From an uncultured Lachnospiraceae bacterium (GTDB lineage Bacteria; Bacillota; Clostridia; Lachnospirales; Lachnospiraceae), in the NCBI GenBank assembly GCA_902774915.1, contig CACYKH010000004.1, forward strand, positions 109,872-173,871: a DNA stretch of 64,000 bases. The letters run 5' to 3'. Made by a program: the position numbers and the translations under genes. Position 1 is the first letter of the stretch; the number at the start of each line of letters is the position of its first letter. Below are positions 16,505 through 25,400 of this stretch, piece after piece. The notes beneath the pieces are model-generated. The model was not told the origin of the DNA and did not search any database. It was given only the letters and a program-made list of their open reading frames with translations.

Positions 16505-18085
16505 TTGGAAAAAAAGAAGACTCTAGAGTATAAATTGAATAGATTGGGAATTGCTGAAATTACAGAGTTTGTTGATTCCTGGATGAAAGACTATAAGGTT
16601 CCAAGCAAAAACCGAATTCGTTCTGTTTTCATGATGGAATCTATGCTTCTTGATCTATCTGAACATTTTGGTGAGAAAAAGGATATTACTGTTAAGCTTT
16701 ATAAAAGGCTGGGTGTATACCGTTTTAAACTGATATACGAGGGTGAGAAGTTTAACCCTACCAAGGAAGAAGATACAGGTCTTACTCATAACCTGATATC
16801 CAACATGGGTATGAACCCAATTTGGAGATACAAAGATAATTCGAATGAAATAACATTCGAAATTCCAAGAAATAAGATGAAGGACGAAAATGTCCTTATT
16901 CTTTCGGTTATCTTATCTATTATTGCTGGAATTATAAAACCTATTGTTCCGGCAAAAGTGAGTCAATTTATTTTAAATTATATCTTATCAACGATAACAG
17001 AATCATTTATGAATTTACTGGGTACATTTGCCGGATTAATGATTTTCTTTTCAATCATATCTGGTATTTGTGGTATGGGAAGTGTTTCCAACCTGAGCAA
17101 AAGAGGTAAGTTCATGATTTTTAATACAGAAAAGCATGGCTGTATTCAATCAATCATTTCAACACTTCTTGCTATTCCATTTTTTGCATTTAAATATGGA
17201 AAGAGTAGTGGCTCTGGAGGAATGAAAGAAATATATGATCTTTTAATGGATATCGTTCCGACAAATCCGATTACTCCATTTCTAGAAGGAAATATGCTTC
17301 AGGTGGCATTTATTGCTGTCTTAGTTGGAATAGTTTTAATTCTTTCCGGAAGTAAGGTTCAGGGACTGGTTGATCTTACCATTCAGGGAAGTTCCCTTTT
17401 CCTTAATATAATCGAATTAATTTGTAGACTGCTTCCAATTTATATTTTTGCGGCACTTACAGAATTATTCTGGGTAAATGGATTTGGTGTCTTTGTAAAG
17501 GTATGGAAGCCTGTCCTGATTTGTCTTGTAATTAATGTAGTGGTTGCTATAGCAGTTCTTATAAAATCAAGTCTTAAGTATAAGATTAGCCCTGCTTTAT
17601 ATTTTAAAAAGATATTCCCGGCTTTCCTTGTTGGACTTACAACAGCTTCTTCGGTTGCTGCATACGGTGTGACGCTTGATGTTTCAGAAAGAAAGTTTGG
17701 AATTGATTCAAGTTATACAGTATTTGCGCTTCCTCTTAAAAATATGTTTAATGTTGGAACATTTAGTAGTGGCTTTATTATTACTTTGTTCTATTTTGCT
17801 GAGTATTATCAAATTAATGTAAATATAGTATGGTTTATAAGTGTATGGGCGGTTGTTTATCTTATGATGCCGGCAGTTCCGCCTGTATCTGGAGGAACTT
17901 TGATTGTTATAGGAATTATCATGAATCAGTTTGGTATTCCTAAAGAAGCACTTGCTATAGCTGCGACATTAGTACTTCTCTTTGACTTTATAATGACAGC
18001 ATCTAAAGTTATTACCATAGAAGCTGAGATTATAGAAGAAGCAGATCATTTTGGCTTGCTTAATAAAGAAAAGCTGGCTGCATAA
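16505..18085 (+). CDS. Dicarboxylate/amino-acid:cation symporter with extra N-terminal soluble domain
   Basis: This is a 526-residue protein. From about residue 128 onward it is an SDF-family (DAACS) transporter, with multiple TM helices, a serine-rich hairpin (LTTASSVAAYGVT) and LPLKNMFNVGTFSSG and PPVSGGTL re-entrant segments. These normally bind Na+/H+ and an acidic amino acid or dicarboxylate. Residues 1-127 are soluble and not part of the usual transporter. The pattern SVFMMESMLLDLSEHFG then FKLIYEGEKFNPT resembles the N-box and G1 region of a histidine-kinase-like ATPase with altered key residues; this is tentative. The start is TTG 16505, with GGAG 7 nt upstream. It is 23 bp after the hydrolase gene and 18 bp before the DUF4428 gene, so it is in one operon with them. 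Confidence 0.8.
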   Translation: MEKKKTLEYKLNRLGIAEITEFVDSWMKDYKVPSKNRIRSVFMMESMLLDLSEHFGEKKDITVKLYKRLGVYRFKLIYEGEKFNPTKEEDTGLTHNLISNMGMNPIWRYKDNSNEITFEIPRNKMKDENVLILSVILSIIAGIIKPIVPAKVSQFILNYILSTITESFMNLLGTFAGLMIFFSIISGICGMGSVSNLSKRGKFMIFNTEKHGCIQSIISTLLAIPFFAFKYGKSSGSGGMKEIYDLLMDIVPTNPITPFLEGNMLQVAFIAVLVGIVLILSGSKVQGLVDLTIQGSSLFLNIIELICRLLPIYIFAALTELFWVNGFGVFVKVWKPVLICLVINVVVAIAVLIKSSLKYKISPALYFKKIFPAFLVGLTTASSVAAYGVTLDVSERKFGIDSSYTVFALPLKNMFNVGTFSSGFIITLFYFAEYYQINVNIVWFISVWAVVYLMMPAVPPVSGGTLIVIGIIMNQFGIPKEALAIAATLVLLFDFIMTASKVITIEAEIIEEADHFGLLNKEKLAA

Positions 18086-18103
18086 ATAATATAGGGGGCA
18101 AGT

Positions 18104-18832
18104 ATGGGGTTATTTAGTAAAGAAGAATGTTGTTTTTGTGGAAACAAGGTAGGTATGCTCAGTCGCTTTAAGATTAAGAGCGGTGAGTTTATGTGTCAGG
18201 ACTGCCAGAAGGGCGGCAATGCTTTTGTTCATATGGCTTATATGACAAAGGATCAGATTGAGGCGTTCCTTGATGAATGTAAGCAGAGCGAGGCGCATTT
18301 TCAGGAGGTTCAGTTTAATTACCGTAAGACTAGTAGAGCGGTATTTGGAAAAATGTGGACTATATATGACAATTTCCAGACTGGTGAATTTGTTTTAGAA
18401 ACTCCTGAAACAAAGTATTATCCAAATCATTTTGTATTTAAGATGGATCGTGTGTTTCCGTATGAGAAGGCTGATCAGTTCCTGGCTGGTATGACAGCTG
18501 GAAGTGGTACATTCGAAGAGAGTAAGAAGAAGTACTACAATATGATTCAGGTTAAAGAAAATAAGAACAGTGAAGGAAAGACGGATTCATGGGTTCTAAA
18601 GATTCCATATAACAAAGAGTTTATGGATATCCAGATTAAATTTCCTGGTTCAATGGAAGAGAAGGATGTGAGATATCTCCAGTCAACTATTCAGGCATTG
18701 GTTGGAAGCTATAACGTAGATAAGAGGCTTACACCAACTCAGCTTCAGGAAATCCAGAATGCAGGAAAATCTCTGGGAGATGATAATGCAGTTACAAATA
18801 CAGTGGATGCTATAACTGGCTTGTTCAAATAA
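18104..18832 (+). CDS. DUF4428-type zinc-ribbon protein
   Basis: This 242-residue protein begins MGLFSKEECCFCGNKVG and has two CxxC knuckles (CCFCG near residue 10 and CQDC near 32), a typical DUF4428 treble-clef or zinc-ribbon start. The middle (about 60-205) is beta-rich, and the C-terminus is a short amphipathic region. There is no signal peptide. AGGGGG precedes the ATG. It is the last gene of the 930-residue-hydrolase/symporter operon and is closed by a terminator. Function unknown. Confidence 0.75.
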   Translation: MGLFSKEECCFCGNKVGMLSRFKIKSGEFMCQDCQKGGNAFVHMAYMTKDQIEAFLDECKQSEAHFQEVQFNYRKTSRAVFGKMWTIYDNFQTGEFVLETPETKYYPNHFVFKMDRVFPYEKADQFLAGMTAGSGTFEESKKKYYNMIQVKENKNSEGKTDSWVLKIPYNKEFMDIQIKFPGSMEEKDVRYLQSTIQALVGSYNVDKRLTPTQLQEIQNAGKSLGDDNAVTNTVDAITGLFK

Positions 18833-18839
18833 AAAACAT

Positions 18840-18869
18840 GGAGCTATACCATTTGGTATAGCTCCTTTT
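18840..18869 (+). terminator. Intrinsic terminator after the DUF4428 gene
   Basis: GGAGCTATACCA (18840-18851) pairs perfectly with 18854-18865 around a TT loop and is followed by TTTT. An A6 run on the 5' side makes it usable for the convergent relE transcript as well. Confidence 0.9.
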
Positions 18870-18881
18870 GACTTACGATTC

Positions 18882-19196
18882 CTATTTGATTTTATCTTCA
18901 TAATCTTCAAGAAAATGAAAGATATTATCAACTATTGCTTTATCTTCAACTACTCGAAATAACATAAAGTAATTATGATGCAAGTAGTTAATCCTTTTAT
19001 ATCCAAGTTTTTTTAATTTTGGATTATCACATAATTTAAGGCTTCCCGCTACACGTGATAAATTTTCTTTAGTTTCTTCAAAATCAATAAGTACGTTTTT
19101 GGCTGCTTGATCATTTCTCTTATCATATATCAGGTATTGAAGATGCTTCTCCAAATCCAATTCCGCATTTACTGATATAACAACTTTATAAACCAT
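18882..19196 (-). CDS. RelE/ParE family toxin
   Basis: This 104-residue basic protein is of the type II RelE/ParE superfamily. It has an N-terminal MVYKVVISVNAELDLEKHLQYL helix pair, a central LKKLGYKRINYLHHNYFMLFRVVEDKAIVDNIFHF-type beta-sheet (seen in pieces) and a short C-terminus. Members cleave mRNA on the ribosome or poison gyrase; which of these applies cannot be told here. It starts inside the end of the antitoxin gene (11-bp overlap), the usual translationally coupled antitoxin-toxin order. The conserved charged residues expected in the C-terminal strand are sparse, so activity should not be assumed. Confidence 0.85.
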   Translation of the reverse strand: MVYKVVISVNAELDLEKHLQYLIYDKRNDQAAKNVLIDFEETKENLSRVAGSLKLCDNPKLKKLGYKRINYLHHNYFMLFRVVEDKAIVDNIFHFLEDYEDKIK

Positions 19197-19479
19197 ATTT
19201 TGCCCTCATATCTGCGATTACAACATCTGCATCTCTATAAAAACCTTTATCCGACAGTTCTTTAGATGCTTCTATTCTTTCGAGCATTTCGGATTCTGAT
19301 AATGGTTTATATATACTATTCGTACTTCTTTTTATTTCAAAAGGGAAACCATTATGTGCTATTGCCTGTGTTAAAAATATACGAATAGCTGTAGTGGTAT
19401 CTGTTCCTAATTCCTTGAAAAGGATATCAGACTTTGTTTTTAATTCATCATCGACTCTTACTTGTATTGTACTTGCCAT
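19186..19479 (-). CDS. RelB/DinJ family antitoxin
   Basis: This 97-residue protein has an N-terminal ribbon-helix-helix (MASTIQVRVDDELKTKSD then LGTDTTTAIRIFLTQAI), typical of RelB/DinJ, and a C-terminal toxin-binding tail. The ATG at 19479 is chosen over an upstream in-frame ATG because GGAGGT lies 7 nt before it and the family starts with M-A-S/T. It should neutralise the toxin encoded downstream and autorepress the operon through the palindrome over its promoter. Confidence 0.88.
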   Translation of the reverse strand: MASTIQVRVDDELKTKSDILFKELGTDTTTAIRIFLTQAIAHNGFPFEIKRSTNSIYKPLSESEMLERIEASKELSDKGFYRDADVVIADMRAKYGL

Positions 19480-19504
19480 AGCATTACCTCCAATATAATA
19501 TAAA

Positions 19505-19536
19505 TACATTTTAATGCAAATGTAATACAATCGCAA
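19505..19536 (-). promoter_or_regulatory. relBE promoter with overlapping operator palindrome
   Basis: On the - strand, TTGCGA (19531-19536) and TAAAAT (19508-19513) are spaced by exactly 17 bp. The palindrome TACATTT-N6-AAATGTA (19505-19524) covers the -10 element. That is the expected position for RelB ribbon-helix-helix autorepression. Confidence 0.75.
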
Positions 19537-19885
19537 TACTTTATCATATATTTTTATATTGAATCGTTCTTTTTACATTTGGTTGAATGCTATATGAATT
19601 TAAAGTAAAATATTACTTGTTGGGAGGAGTTGAAGAAATGAAGAAAAAGAGTATTTCTATTTTGCTTTTATATGAGGTAAAATTAGTTATTATATAATAA
19701 TATGATAAGATTATTCCCCGGAATACTATGTATTTCGGGGAATATTTTGCTTAAAATCCCTTTATTTTTGGTTATTATACTTGTTGAATTCACATTATTT
19801 TTGATATATAATACCTCATGCAAATAGAACGATGATTATTTGGCCTGCATGCGAGCAGGTCTTTTAGTATTTTAAGGATGATTTC
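19537..19885 (+). other. Gene-poor spacer between relBE and the LTA-synthase-like gene
   Basis: This is 349 AT-rich bases. The contents I can see are a 19-codon frame with a strong GGGAGGAG site at 19638-19697 (MKKKSISILLLYEVKLVII), a hairpin at 19713-19743, and an imperfect CCTGC/GCAGG hairpin near 19843-19858 followed by TCTTTTAG. The short peptide resembles the start of a signal peptide, so the spacer may hold a decayed secreted-protein gene or a leader peptide. No longer gene is supported. Confidence 0.5.
19713..19743 (+). terminator. Hairpin with ATTTTG tail in the spacer
   Basis: ATTCCCCGGAAT (19713-19724) pairs with ATTTCGGGGAAT (19732-19743), with one mismatch, around a 7-nt loop. 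It is followed by ATTTTGC. It lies 15 bp after the 19-codon frame and could terminate that transcript. Confidence 0.6.
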
Positions 19886-21973
19886 ATGAAAGAAAAATTA
19901 CTTAAAATAAAAGCTAAAACTGGAAAAGTCATAAGAAAATCATATGAACTGTCTATATGGAAATGGCTGCTTATAATTCTTTGTGTAGCCATTTTTGAGG
20001 CGGTTCTTCTTGAAATGCTAGGAAGAAGATCCCTTCTTAGTCCATTCGTATTTATTTTCCACAATCCAATTGTATTTTTATATAACGTACTAATTCTATA
20101 TTTTACTTTGTCTATTGGACTGTTGTTCAAGAGACGTGGATTTGCTATGGGACTTGTTTTCCTTCTGTGGTTTGCAGTGGGATTCATTAATTTCGTTCTC
20201 TTGGGATATAGAATTACTCCATTCTCAGCTATTGACTTCATTATGTTTTCAGATGTTATAAGTATGTTTAACATTTACTTCAACCTCTGGCAGAGAATAG
20301 CCATAGTTCTTGGAGTTATTCTGTTCATAGTAATTATAGTCCTTGCATTCCTTAAGATTCCTAAACTTAAAGGCAAAGTTAACTATGTTCAGGGATCCAT
20401 AGTTGTTCTTGTTTCTTTCGTAGTTGTTTATATAATGACATTCCTTGCTTTGGAAACAAAGATCATTTCTGATCAGTTTACAAATCTTGGTACGGCATAT
20501 AAGAGCTATGGATTTGTTTATTGCTTTTCTAATAGCGTTATCGACCAGGGTATTACAAAACCAGATGACTATAGTCAGGCAAATGTAGATGCTCTTGCTA
20601 AAGACATTGAAGATGTTGTTACACCTCATAGAACTTATAAATATAAGAATAACAAGGCACAGCATCCAAATGTTATCGTACTTCAGCTTGAATCCTTTAT
20701 TGATATTGGAAGAGTTGACGGAGTTCATACAGATAGAGAATCAATTCCTAATTTCAAGAAATATGAGGAAGAGTATCCTAGTGGATTCCTTACAGTTCCA
20801 GCTATTGGAGCAGGTACAGCAAACAGTGAGTTTGAAATACTTACAGGAATGAACAGTAAAGTCTTTGGTGCCGGAGAGTATCCATATAAGACAATACTTA
20901 CAACTACACCTTGTGAGAGTATGGCACAGGTATTCCTTAGAAATGGATATGGAACACATGCCATCCATAATAATAAAGCGAAGTTCTATTCTAGAGATGA
21001 GTCCTATGCAAGTCTTGGTTTCCAGACATTCACATCACTGGAATATATGCAGCATTTTGAGAGAACACAGACTGGATGGGCAAAAGATAATTGTCTCCCA
21101 GATGAAATAATTGCAGCTCTTGATTATGATGAGGAACCGGACTTTGTACTTACTATTTCAGTACAGGGTCATGGACGTTATCCAAAGACAGAGCTTAAAT
21201 GCGATGAACATGTTCATGTCACAGTTGATGGTGAGACTGAAGAAGAGAGCGAAGAGCTCGGTTATCAATTTGGATATTTTGTAAATCAATGTTATGAAAT
21301 GGATGAGATGATAGCTGATCTTAAAGCAAAGCTGGATGCCCGCGGTGAGGATTATGTACTTCTTATGTATGGTGATCATATTCCTAGTCTTACATTTAAA
21401 GAGGGACAGTTTAATAGCGGAACTGAGTCACAGACAGAATATGTTATCGTAAGTAATTTTGATCTTGGTCTTGAAGATAAAGATCTTTATGCATATGAAG
21501 TTTCAGACTACATGATGAAGGCTATCGGTATAGATTCCGGAGTTATGCAGGATATTCATACTAAGTACTACAATGATGATCCTCAAAGTGATAATGAGGA
21601 GTATCATAATAAGTCACTTCTTGCACAGTACGATATGCTATATGGTGATAACTATTTGTACAAATATGTAGAACCATATAAGAGAACCTATATGAGACTT
21701 GGTCTGGAAGACATTTCCATTAAGTCCGTGAATTATAATGCTTATAATAATAGTATTACAGTCAAAGGAGAAAACTTTACTGAATTCTCCACAATTCTTA
21801 TCAACGACGAGCGGCAAAACACCCTATTTGTCGATAACAATACGTTGATGATACTTCCGGATGATGTGAAGGATCCTCCACAAGTCGATGATAAATTCTG
21901 TGTAGCACAGATAGATAAAAATAAACATGAACTTTCCAGGTCGATAATTAAGCGATATGGAAGGCTTTACTAA
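19886..21973 (+). CDS. LTA-synthase-family sulfatase-fold membrane protein
   Basis: This 695-residue polytopic protein has five or so N-terminal TM helices (about 25-200) and an extracellular alkaline-phosphatase/sulfatase-fold domain. Metal and catalytic features are LQLESFIDI (metal-binding Glu), AIGAGTANSEFEILTG (nucleophile Thr), HAIHNNKAKFYSRD and MYGDHIPS. Relatives polymerise or transfer phosphoglycerol from phosphatidylglycerol onto lipoteichoic acid or other glycopolymers. About 80 C-terminal residues (YNAYNNSITVKGENF onward) form a small beta domain not found in the minimal S. aureus enzyme. Whether it is a true LTA synthase or another phosphoglycerol transferase is undecided. Confidence 0.88.
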   Translation: MKEKLLKIKAKTGKVIRKSYELSIWKWLLIILCVAIFEAVLLEMLGRRSLLSPFVFIFHNPIVFLYNVLILYFTLSIGLLFKRRGFAMGLVFLLWFAVGFINFVLLGYRITPFSAIDFIMFSDVISMFNIYFNLWQRIAIVLGVILFIVIIVLAFLKIPKLKGKVNYVQGSIVVLVSFVVVYIMTFLALETKIISDQFTNLGTAYKSYGFVYCFSNSVIDQGITKPDDYSQANVDALAKDIEDVVTPHRTYKYKNNKAQHPNVIVLQLESFIDIGRVDGVHTDRESIPNFKKYEEEYPSGFLTVPAIGAGTANSEFEILTGMNSKVFGAGEYPYKTILTTTPCESMAQVFLRNGYGTHAIHNNKAKFYSRDESYASLGFQTFTSLEYMQHFERTQTGWAKDNCLPDEIIAALDYDEEPDFVLTISVQGHGRYPKTELKCDEHVHVTVDGETEEESEELGYQFGYFVNQCYEMDEMIADLKAKLDARGEDYVLLMYGDHIPSLTFKEGQFNSGTESQTEYVIVSNFDLGLEDKDLYAYEVSDYMMKAIGIDSGVMQDIHTKYYNDDPQSDNEEYHNKSLLAQYDMLYGDNYLYKYVEPYKRTYMRLGLEDISIKSVNYNAYNNSITVKGENFTEFSTILINDERQNTLFVDNNTLMILPDDVKDPPQVDDKFCVAQIDKNKHELSRSIIKRYGRLY

Positions 21974-22000
21974 ATATACACTATTTAAATGGAGAAAATT

Positions 22001-23830
22001 ATGATAAGAGAAGACATTAGAAATGTGGCTATTATAGCCCACGTTGACCACGGTAAAACAACATTGGTCGATGGCCTTTTGAAACAGAGTGGTGTTTTCA
22101 GAGAAAACCAGGAAGTTGCTGAAAGAGTCATGGATTCAAATGATATAGAGCGTGAGAGAGGAATTACAATCCTTTCTAAGAACACTGCTGTATCATACAA
22201 TGGAATCAAGATCAATATCATCGACACCCCAGGACATGCTGACTTCGGAGGAGAAGTAGAACGTGTTCTTAAGATGGTAAATGGTGTTATTCTGGTTGTA
22301 GATGCATTCGAAGGCCCAATGCCTCAGACAAGGTTCGTTCTTCAGAAGGCACTTGCTCTTAATCTTGCAGTTATTGTCTGTGTAAATAAGATTGATAGAC
22401 CAGATGCCAGACCTGAAGCTGTAGAAGAAGAAGTTCTTGAGCTTCTCCTTGATCTGGATGCTAACGAGGAACAGCTTGACTGTCCATTCGTATATGCATC
22501 AGCCAGAGAGGGCGTTGCATCCTACAGTGCTACTGAACCAGGTAAGGATATGCAGCCACTTTTCGAGACTATTGTTAATTCTATCCCTGCTCCAGAAGGA
22601 GATCCAGAAAAAGGAACACAGATTCTTATCAGTACAATTGATTACAATGAGTACACAGGTAGAATTGGTGTAGGTAAGGTTGATAATGGTACAATCAAGG
22701 TTAATCAGGAAGCGCTGATTGTAAATCATCATGAGCCTGATAGAAAAGAAAAGGTCAAGATTTCTAAGCTTTATGAATATGATGGCCTTTCAAAGGTTGA
22801 TGTAGATGAAGCTACAGTTGGTTCTATAGTAGCTGTTTCTGGTATTGCAGACCTGAAAATCGGAGATACAATTTGTTCTCTGGACGCTCCAGAAAGCATT
22901 CCATTCCAGAAGATTACTGAGCCAACTATTTCTATGAACTTCCTTGTAAACGATTCACCACTTGCTGGTAAAGAAGGTAAGTTCGTTACAAGCAGGCAGC
23001 TTAGAGACAGACTTTACAGAGAGCTTAATACAGATGTTTCTCTCAGAGTAGAAGATACAGAATCCACAGACTGCTTCAAGGTTTCAGGACGTGGAGAGCT
23101 TCATCTCTCAGTTCTTATTGAGAACATGAGAAGAGAAGGATATGAGTTTGCTGTAAGTAAGGCTGAGGTTATCTATAGAACTGATGAGCTTGGCAAGAAA
23201 CAGGAACCATATGAAATTGCGATTGTAGATGTGCCTGAAGAATTCTCAGGTACAGTTATAAATATGCTCAGCATGAGAAAAGGTGAGCTGAACGGAATGG
23301 CTCAGGTTAGTACAGGTACTACAAGACTTGAGTTCAGAATACCATCCCGTGGACTTATAGGATTCCGAGGCGAGTTCCTTACAGCTACAAAGGGAAACGG
23401 TGTTATCAATACTATTTTCGATGGATATGATTACTTCAAGGGTGAACTCAGCTACCGTTCAAACGGAAGCCTTATAGCATTTGAGGCTGGTACATCAGTT
23501 ACTTATGGTCTCTTTAATGCTCAGGAAAGAGGAACACTTTTCATCGGAGCCGGTGTTGATGTTTATGCTGGTATGGTTGTTGGTGAGACAGGACGTCAGG
23601 AAGATATAGAGGTAAATGTCTGCAAGACAAAGCATCTTACAAATACACGTTCATCAGGTGCTGACGAAGCTCTTAAACTTGTTCCACCAAAGCAGCTTTC
23701 TCTTGAGCAGTCACTTGATTTCCTTGAGAATGACGAGCTTCTGGAAATTACACCAGAGAACCTCCGTATCCGTAAGAAAATACTTGATTCACGTCTTCGT
23801 AAGCGTGAGAATAGAAATGCAAATAACTAA
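22001..23830 (+). CDS. typA: Translational GTPase TypA/BipA
   Basis: This ribosome-associated GTPase has about 609 residues. The ATG at 22001 ([19 protein letters not shown]) matches the family start and has GGAGA upstream; the in-frame ATG at 21989 is less likely. G motifs are [23 protein letters not shown] and [11 protein letters not shown]-like domains III and V and the TypA-specific C-terminal domain ([28 protein letters not shown]) follow. It acts in ribosome assembly and stress adaptation. It follows the LTA-synthase-like gene by 27 bp. Confidence 0.97.
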   Translation: MIREDIRNVAIIAHVDHGKTTLVDGLLKQSGVFRENQEVAERVMDSNDIERERGITILSKNTAVSYNGIKINIIDTPGHADFGGEVERVLKMVNGVILVVDAFEGPMPQTRFVLQKALALNLAVIVCVNKIDRPDARPEAVEEEVLELLLDLDANEEQLDCPFVYASAREGVASYSATEPGKDMQPLFETIVNSIPAPEGDPEKGTQILISTIDYNEYTGRIGVGKVDNGTIKVNQEALIVNHHEPDRKEKVKISKLYEYDGLSKVDVDEATVGSIVAVSGIADLKIGDTICSLDAPESIPFQKITEPTISMNFLVNDSPLAGKEGKFVTSRQLRDRLYRELNTDVSLRVEDTESTDCFKVSGRGELHLSVLIENMRREGYEFAVSKAEVIYRTDELGKKQEPYEIAIVDVPEEFSGTVINMLSMRKGELNGMAQVSTGTTRLEFRIPSRGLIGFRGEFLTATKGNGVINTIFDGYDYFKGELSYRSNGSLIAFEAGTSVTYGLFNAQERGTLFIGAGVDVYAGMVVGETGRQEDIEVNVCKTKHLTNTRSSGADEALKLVPPKQLSLEQSLDFLENDELLEITPENLRIRKKILDSRLRKRENRNANN

Positions 23831-23869
23831 CATTTTAGAATGGTTAGTGTGTAAAGAAGGAGAAAAGGT

Positions 23870-25312
23870 ATGCGTAATTTAACTATGTTAATGGATTACT
23901 ACGAATTGACCATGGCAAATGGTTACTTCGTTACAGGTAATAAGGATAAGGTTGCTGTATTCGATATGTTCTACAGAACTAATCCTGATGAGGGCGGTTT
24001 TGTTATCAGTGCTGGTCTTGAAATGCTTATAGACTATGTACAGGGACTTAAGTTCACTGATGATGACATTGAATATCTCCGTGGACGTAATATGTTCGAT
24101 GAGGGATTTCTTGATTATCTTAAGAACTTTAAGTTCACAGGAACAATTGAAGCTGTACCAGAAGGAACCATTGTTTATCCAAATATTCCAATAGTAACAG
24201 TAACAGCTCCTATTATCGAGGCTCAGCTTGTCGAGACAATGCTTCTCATTTGCATTAACTTCCAGTCTCTCATTGCTACAAAGGCTAATAGAATAGCAAG
24301 AGCAGCAGGAGATGCAGTTGTTATGGAATTCGGAGCTAGAAGAGCTCAGGGACCAGATGCTGCCGTTTGGGGAACAAGAGCATGCTTTATCGGTGGAGTT
24401 AATACAACAGCTACAGTTATGGCTGATCAGCAGTTTGGTGTTACAGCTGTTGGAACAATGGCTCACAGCTGGATTGAATTCTTCCCATCAGAGTATGAGG
24501 CATTTAAGAACTATGCTGAGATTTATCCGGATAACAGCGTTCTTCTTATAGATACATATGACATTCTTGAGAGTGGACTTCCAAATGCTATCAAGGTAGC
24601 TCATGAAGTTCTTGAGCCAATGGGCAAGCGCCTTAAGGGTGTTCGTATAGACAGCGGTGACTTGGCTTACTTCTCAAAGAAAATCAGAAGACAGCTTGAC
24701 GAGGAAGGCCTTACAGATTGTCAGGTTGTTGTTTCTAACAGCGTAGATGAGTACTTAATCGATTCCCTTAATAAGCAGGGAGCTAAGATCAATTCCTATG
24801 GAGTTGGTGAGAGAATGATCACATCTAAGTCAGACCCAGTGTTTGGTGGAGTTTACAAGCTGGTTGCTGTTAAGGATGGAGATACATATACTCCTAAGAT
24901 CAAGATTTCTGAGAACATTGAAAAGATTACAAATCCTGGTAAGAAGAAGGTTTACAGGATTTACAGTAAGAAGACTGGTTATGCAATAGCAGACCTTCTT
25001 ATGTTAGAAGATGAAGAGCCAGATTTCAGCGATTCTTATGCTTTCATAGATCCTCAGAAGCCATGGAAGAATATGAAGTTCAGAAATGTTGAGGCAAAGC
25101 CACTTCAGGTTACAATCTTCAAGGATGGCGAACTTGTTTATGAAAAGCCTTCACTTAAGGAGATACAGACATTTGTAAAGAATCAGCTTGCTAATGAGAT
25201 ATGGGAAGAAGAGCAACGTTTCTATAACCCACATATTCATTATCTTGACCTTTCACCACGTCTTTATGATGTTAAGAAAGAACTTCTTTCTGGAGTTGAG
25301 TTTGTAGATTAA
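23870..25312 (+). CDS. pncB: Nicotinate phosphoribosyltransferase
   Basis: This enzyme converts nicotinate and PRPP (with ATP hydrolysis) to nicotinate mononucleotide in NAD salvage. The 480-residue protein starts NLTMLMDYYELTMANGY and shows EFGARRAQGPDAA, the phosphorylatable His in TMAHSWIEFF, and the phosphate-binding GVRIDSGDLAYFSKK followed by NSYGVGERM. The ATG at 23870 has GGAGAAA upstream and is 39 bp after typA. The C-terminal extension is typical of the longer Firmicutes type. Confidence 0.95.
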   Translation: MRNLTMLMDYYELTMANGYFVTGNKDKVAVFDMFYRTNPDEGGFVISAGLEMLIDYVQGLKFTDDDIEYLRGRNMFDEGFLDYLKNFKFTGTIEAVPEGTIVYPNIPIVTVTAPIIEAQLVETMLLICINFQSLIATKANRIARAAGDAVVMEFGARRAQGPDAAVWGTRACFIGGVNTTATVMADQQFGVTAVGTMAHSWIEFFPSEYEAFKNYAEIYPDNSVLLIDTYDILESGLPNAIKVAHEVLEPMGKRLKGVRIDSGDLAYFSKKIRRQLDEEGLTDCQVVVSNSVDEYLIDSLNKQGAKINSYGVGERMITSKSDPVFGGVYKLVAVKDGDTYTPKIKISENIEKITNPGKKKVYRIYSKKTGYAIADLLMLEDEEPDFSDSYAFIDPQKPWKNMKFRNVEAKPLQVTIFKDGELVYEKPSLKEIQTFVKNQLANEIWEEEQRFYNPHIHYLDLSPRLYDVKKELLSGVEFVD

Positions 25313-25400
25313 TTTTGATTTCAAACTGATAAATGTAATTGAATTTTTTACATATATTTGATAGTATAAAAGTGTATGAAATATATGGAGGGTTATTAGT

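Noticed and set aside
13524-19885. A genomic island inserted at tRNA-Gly
   Set aside because: No integrase or recombinase and no direct repeat of the tRNA 3' end was found downstream; codon use resembles the flanks.
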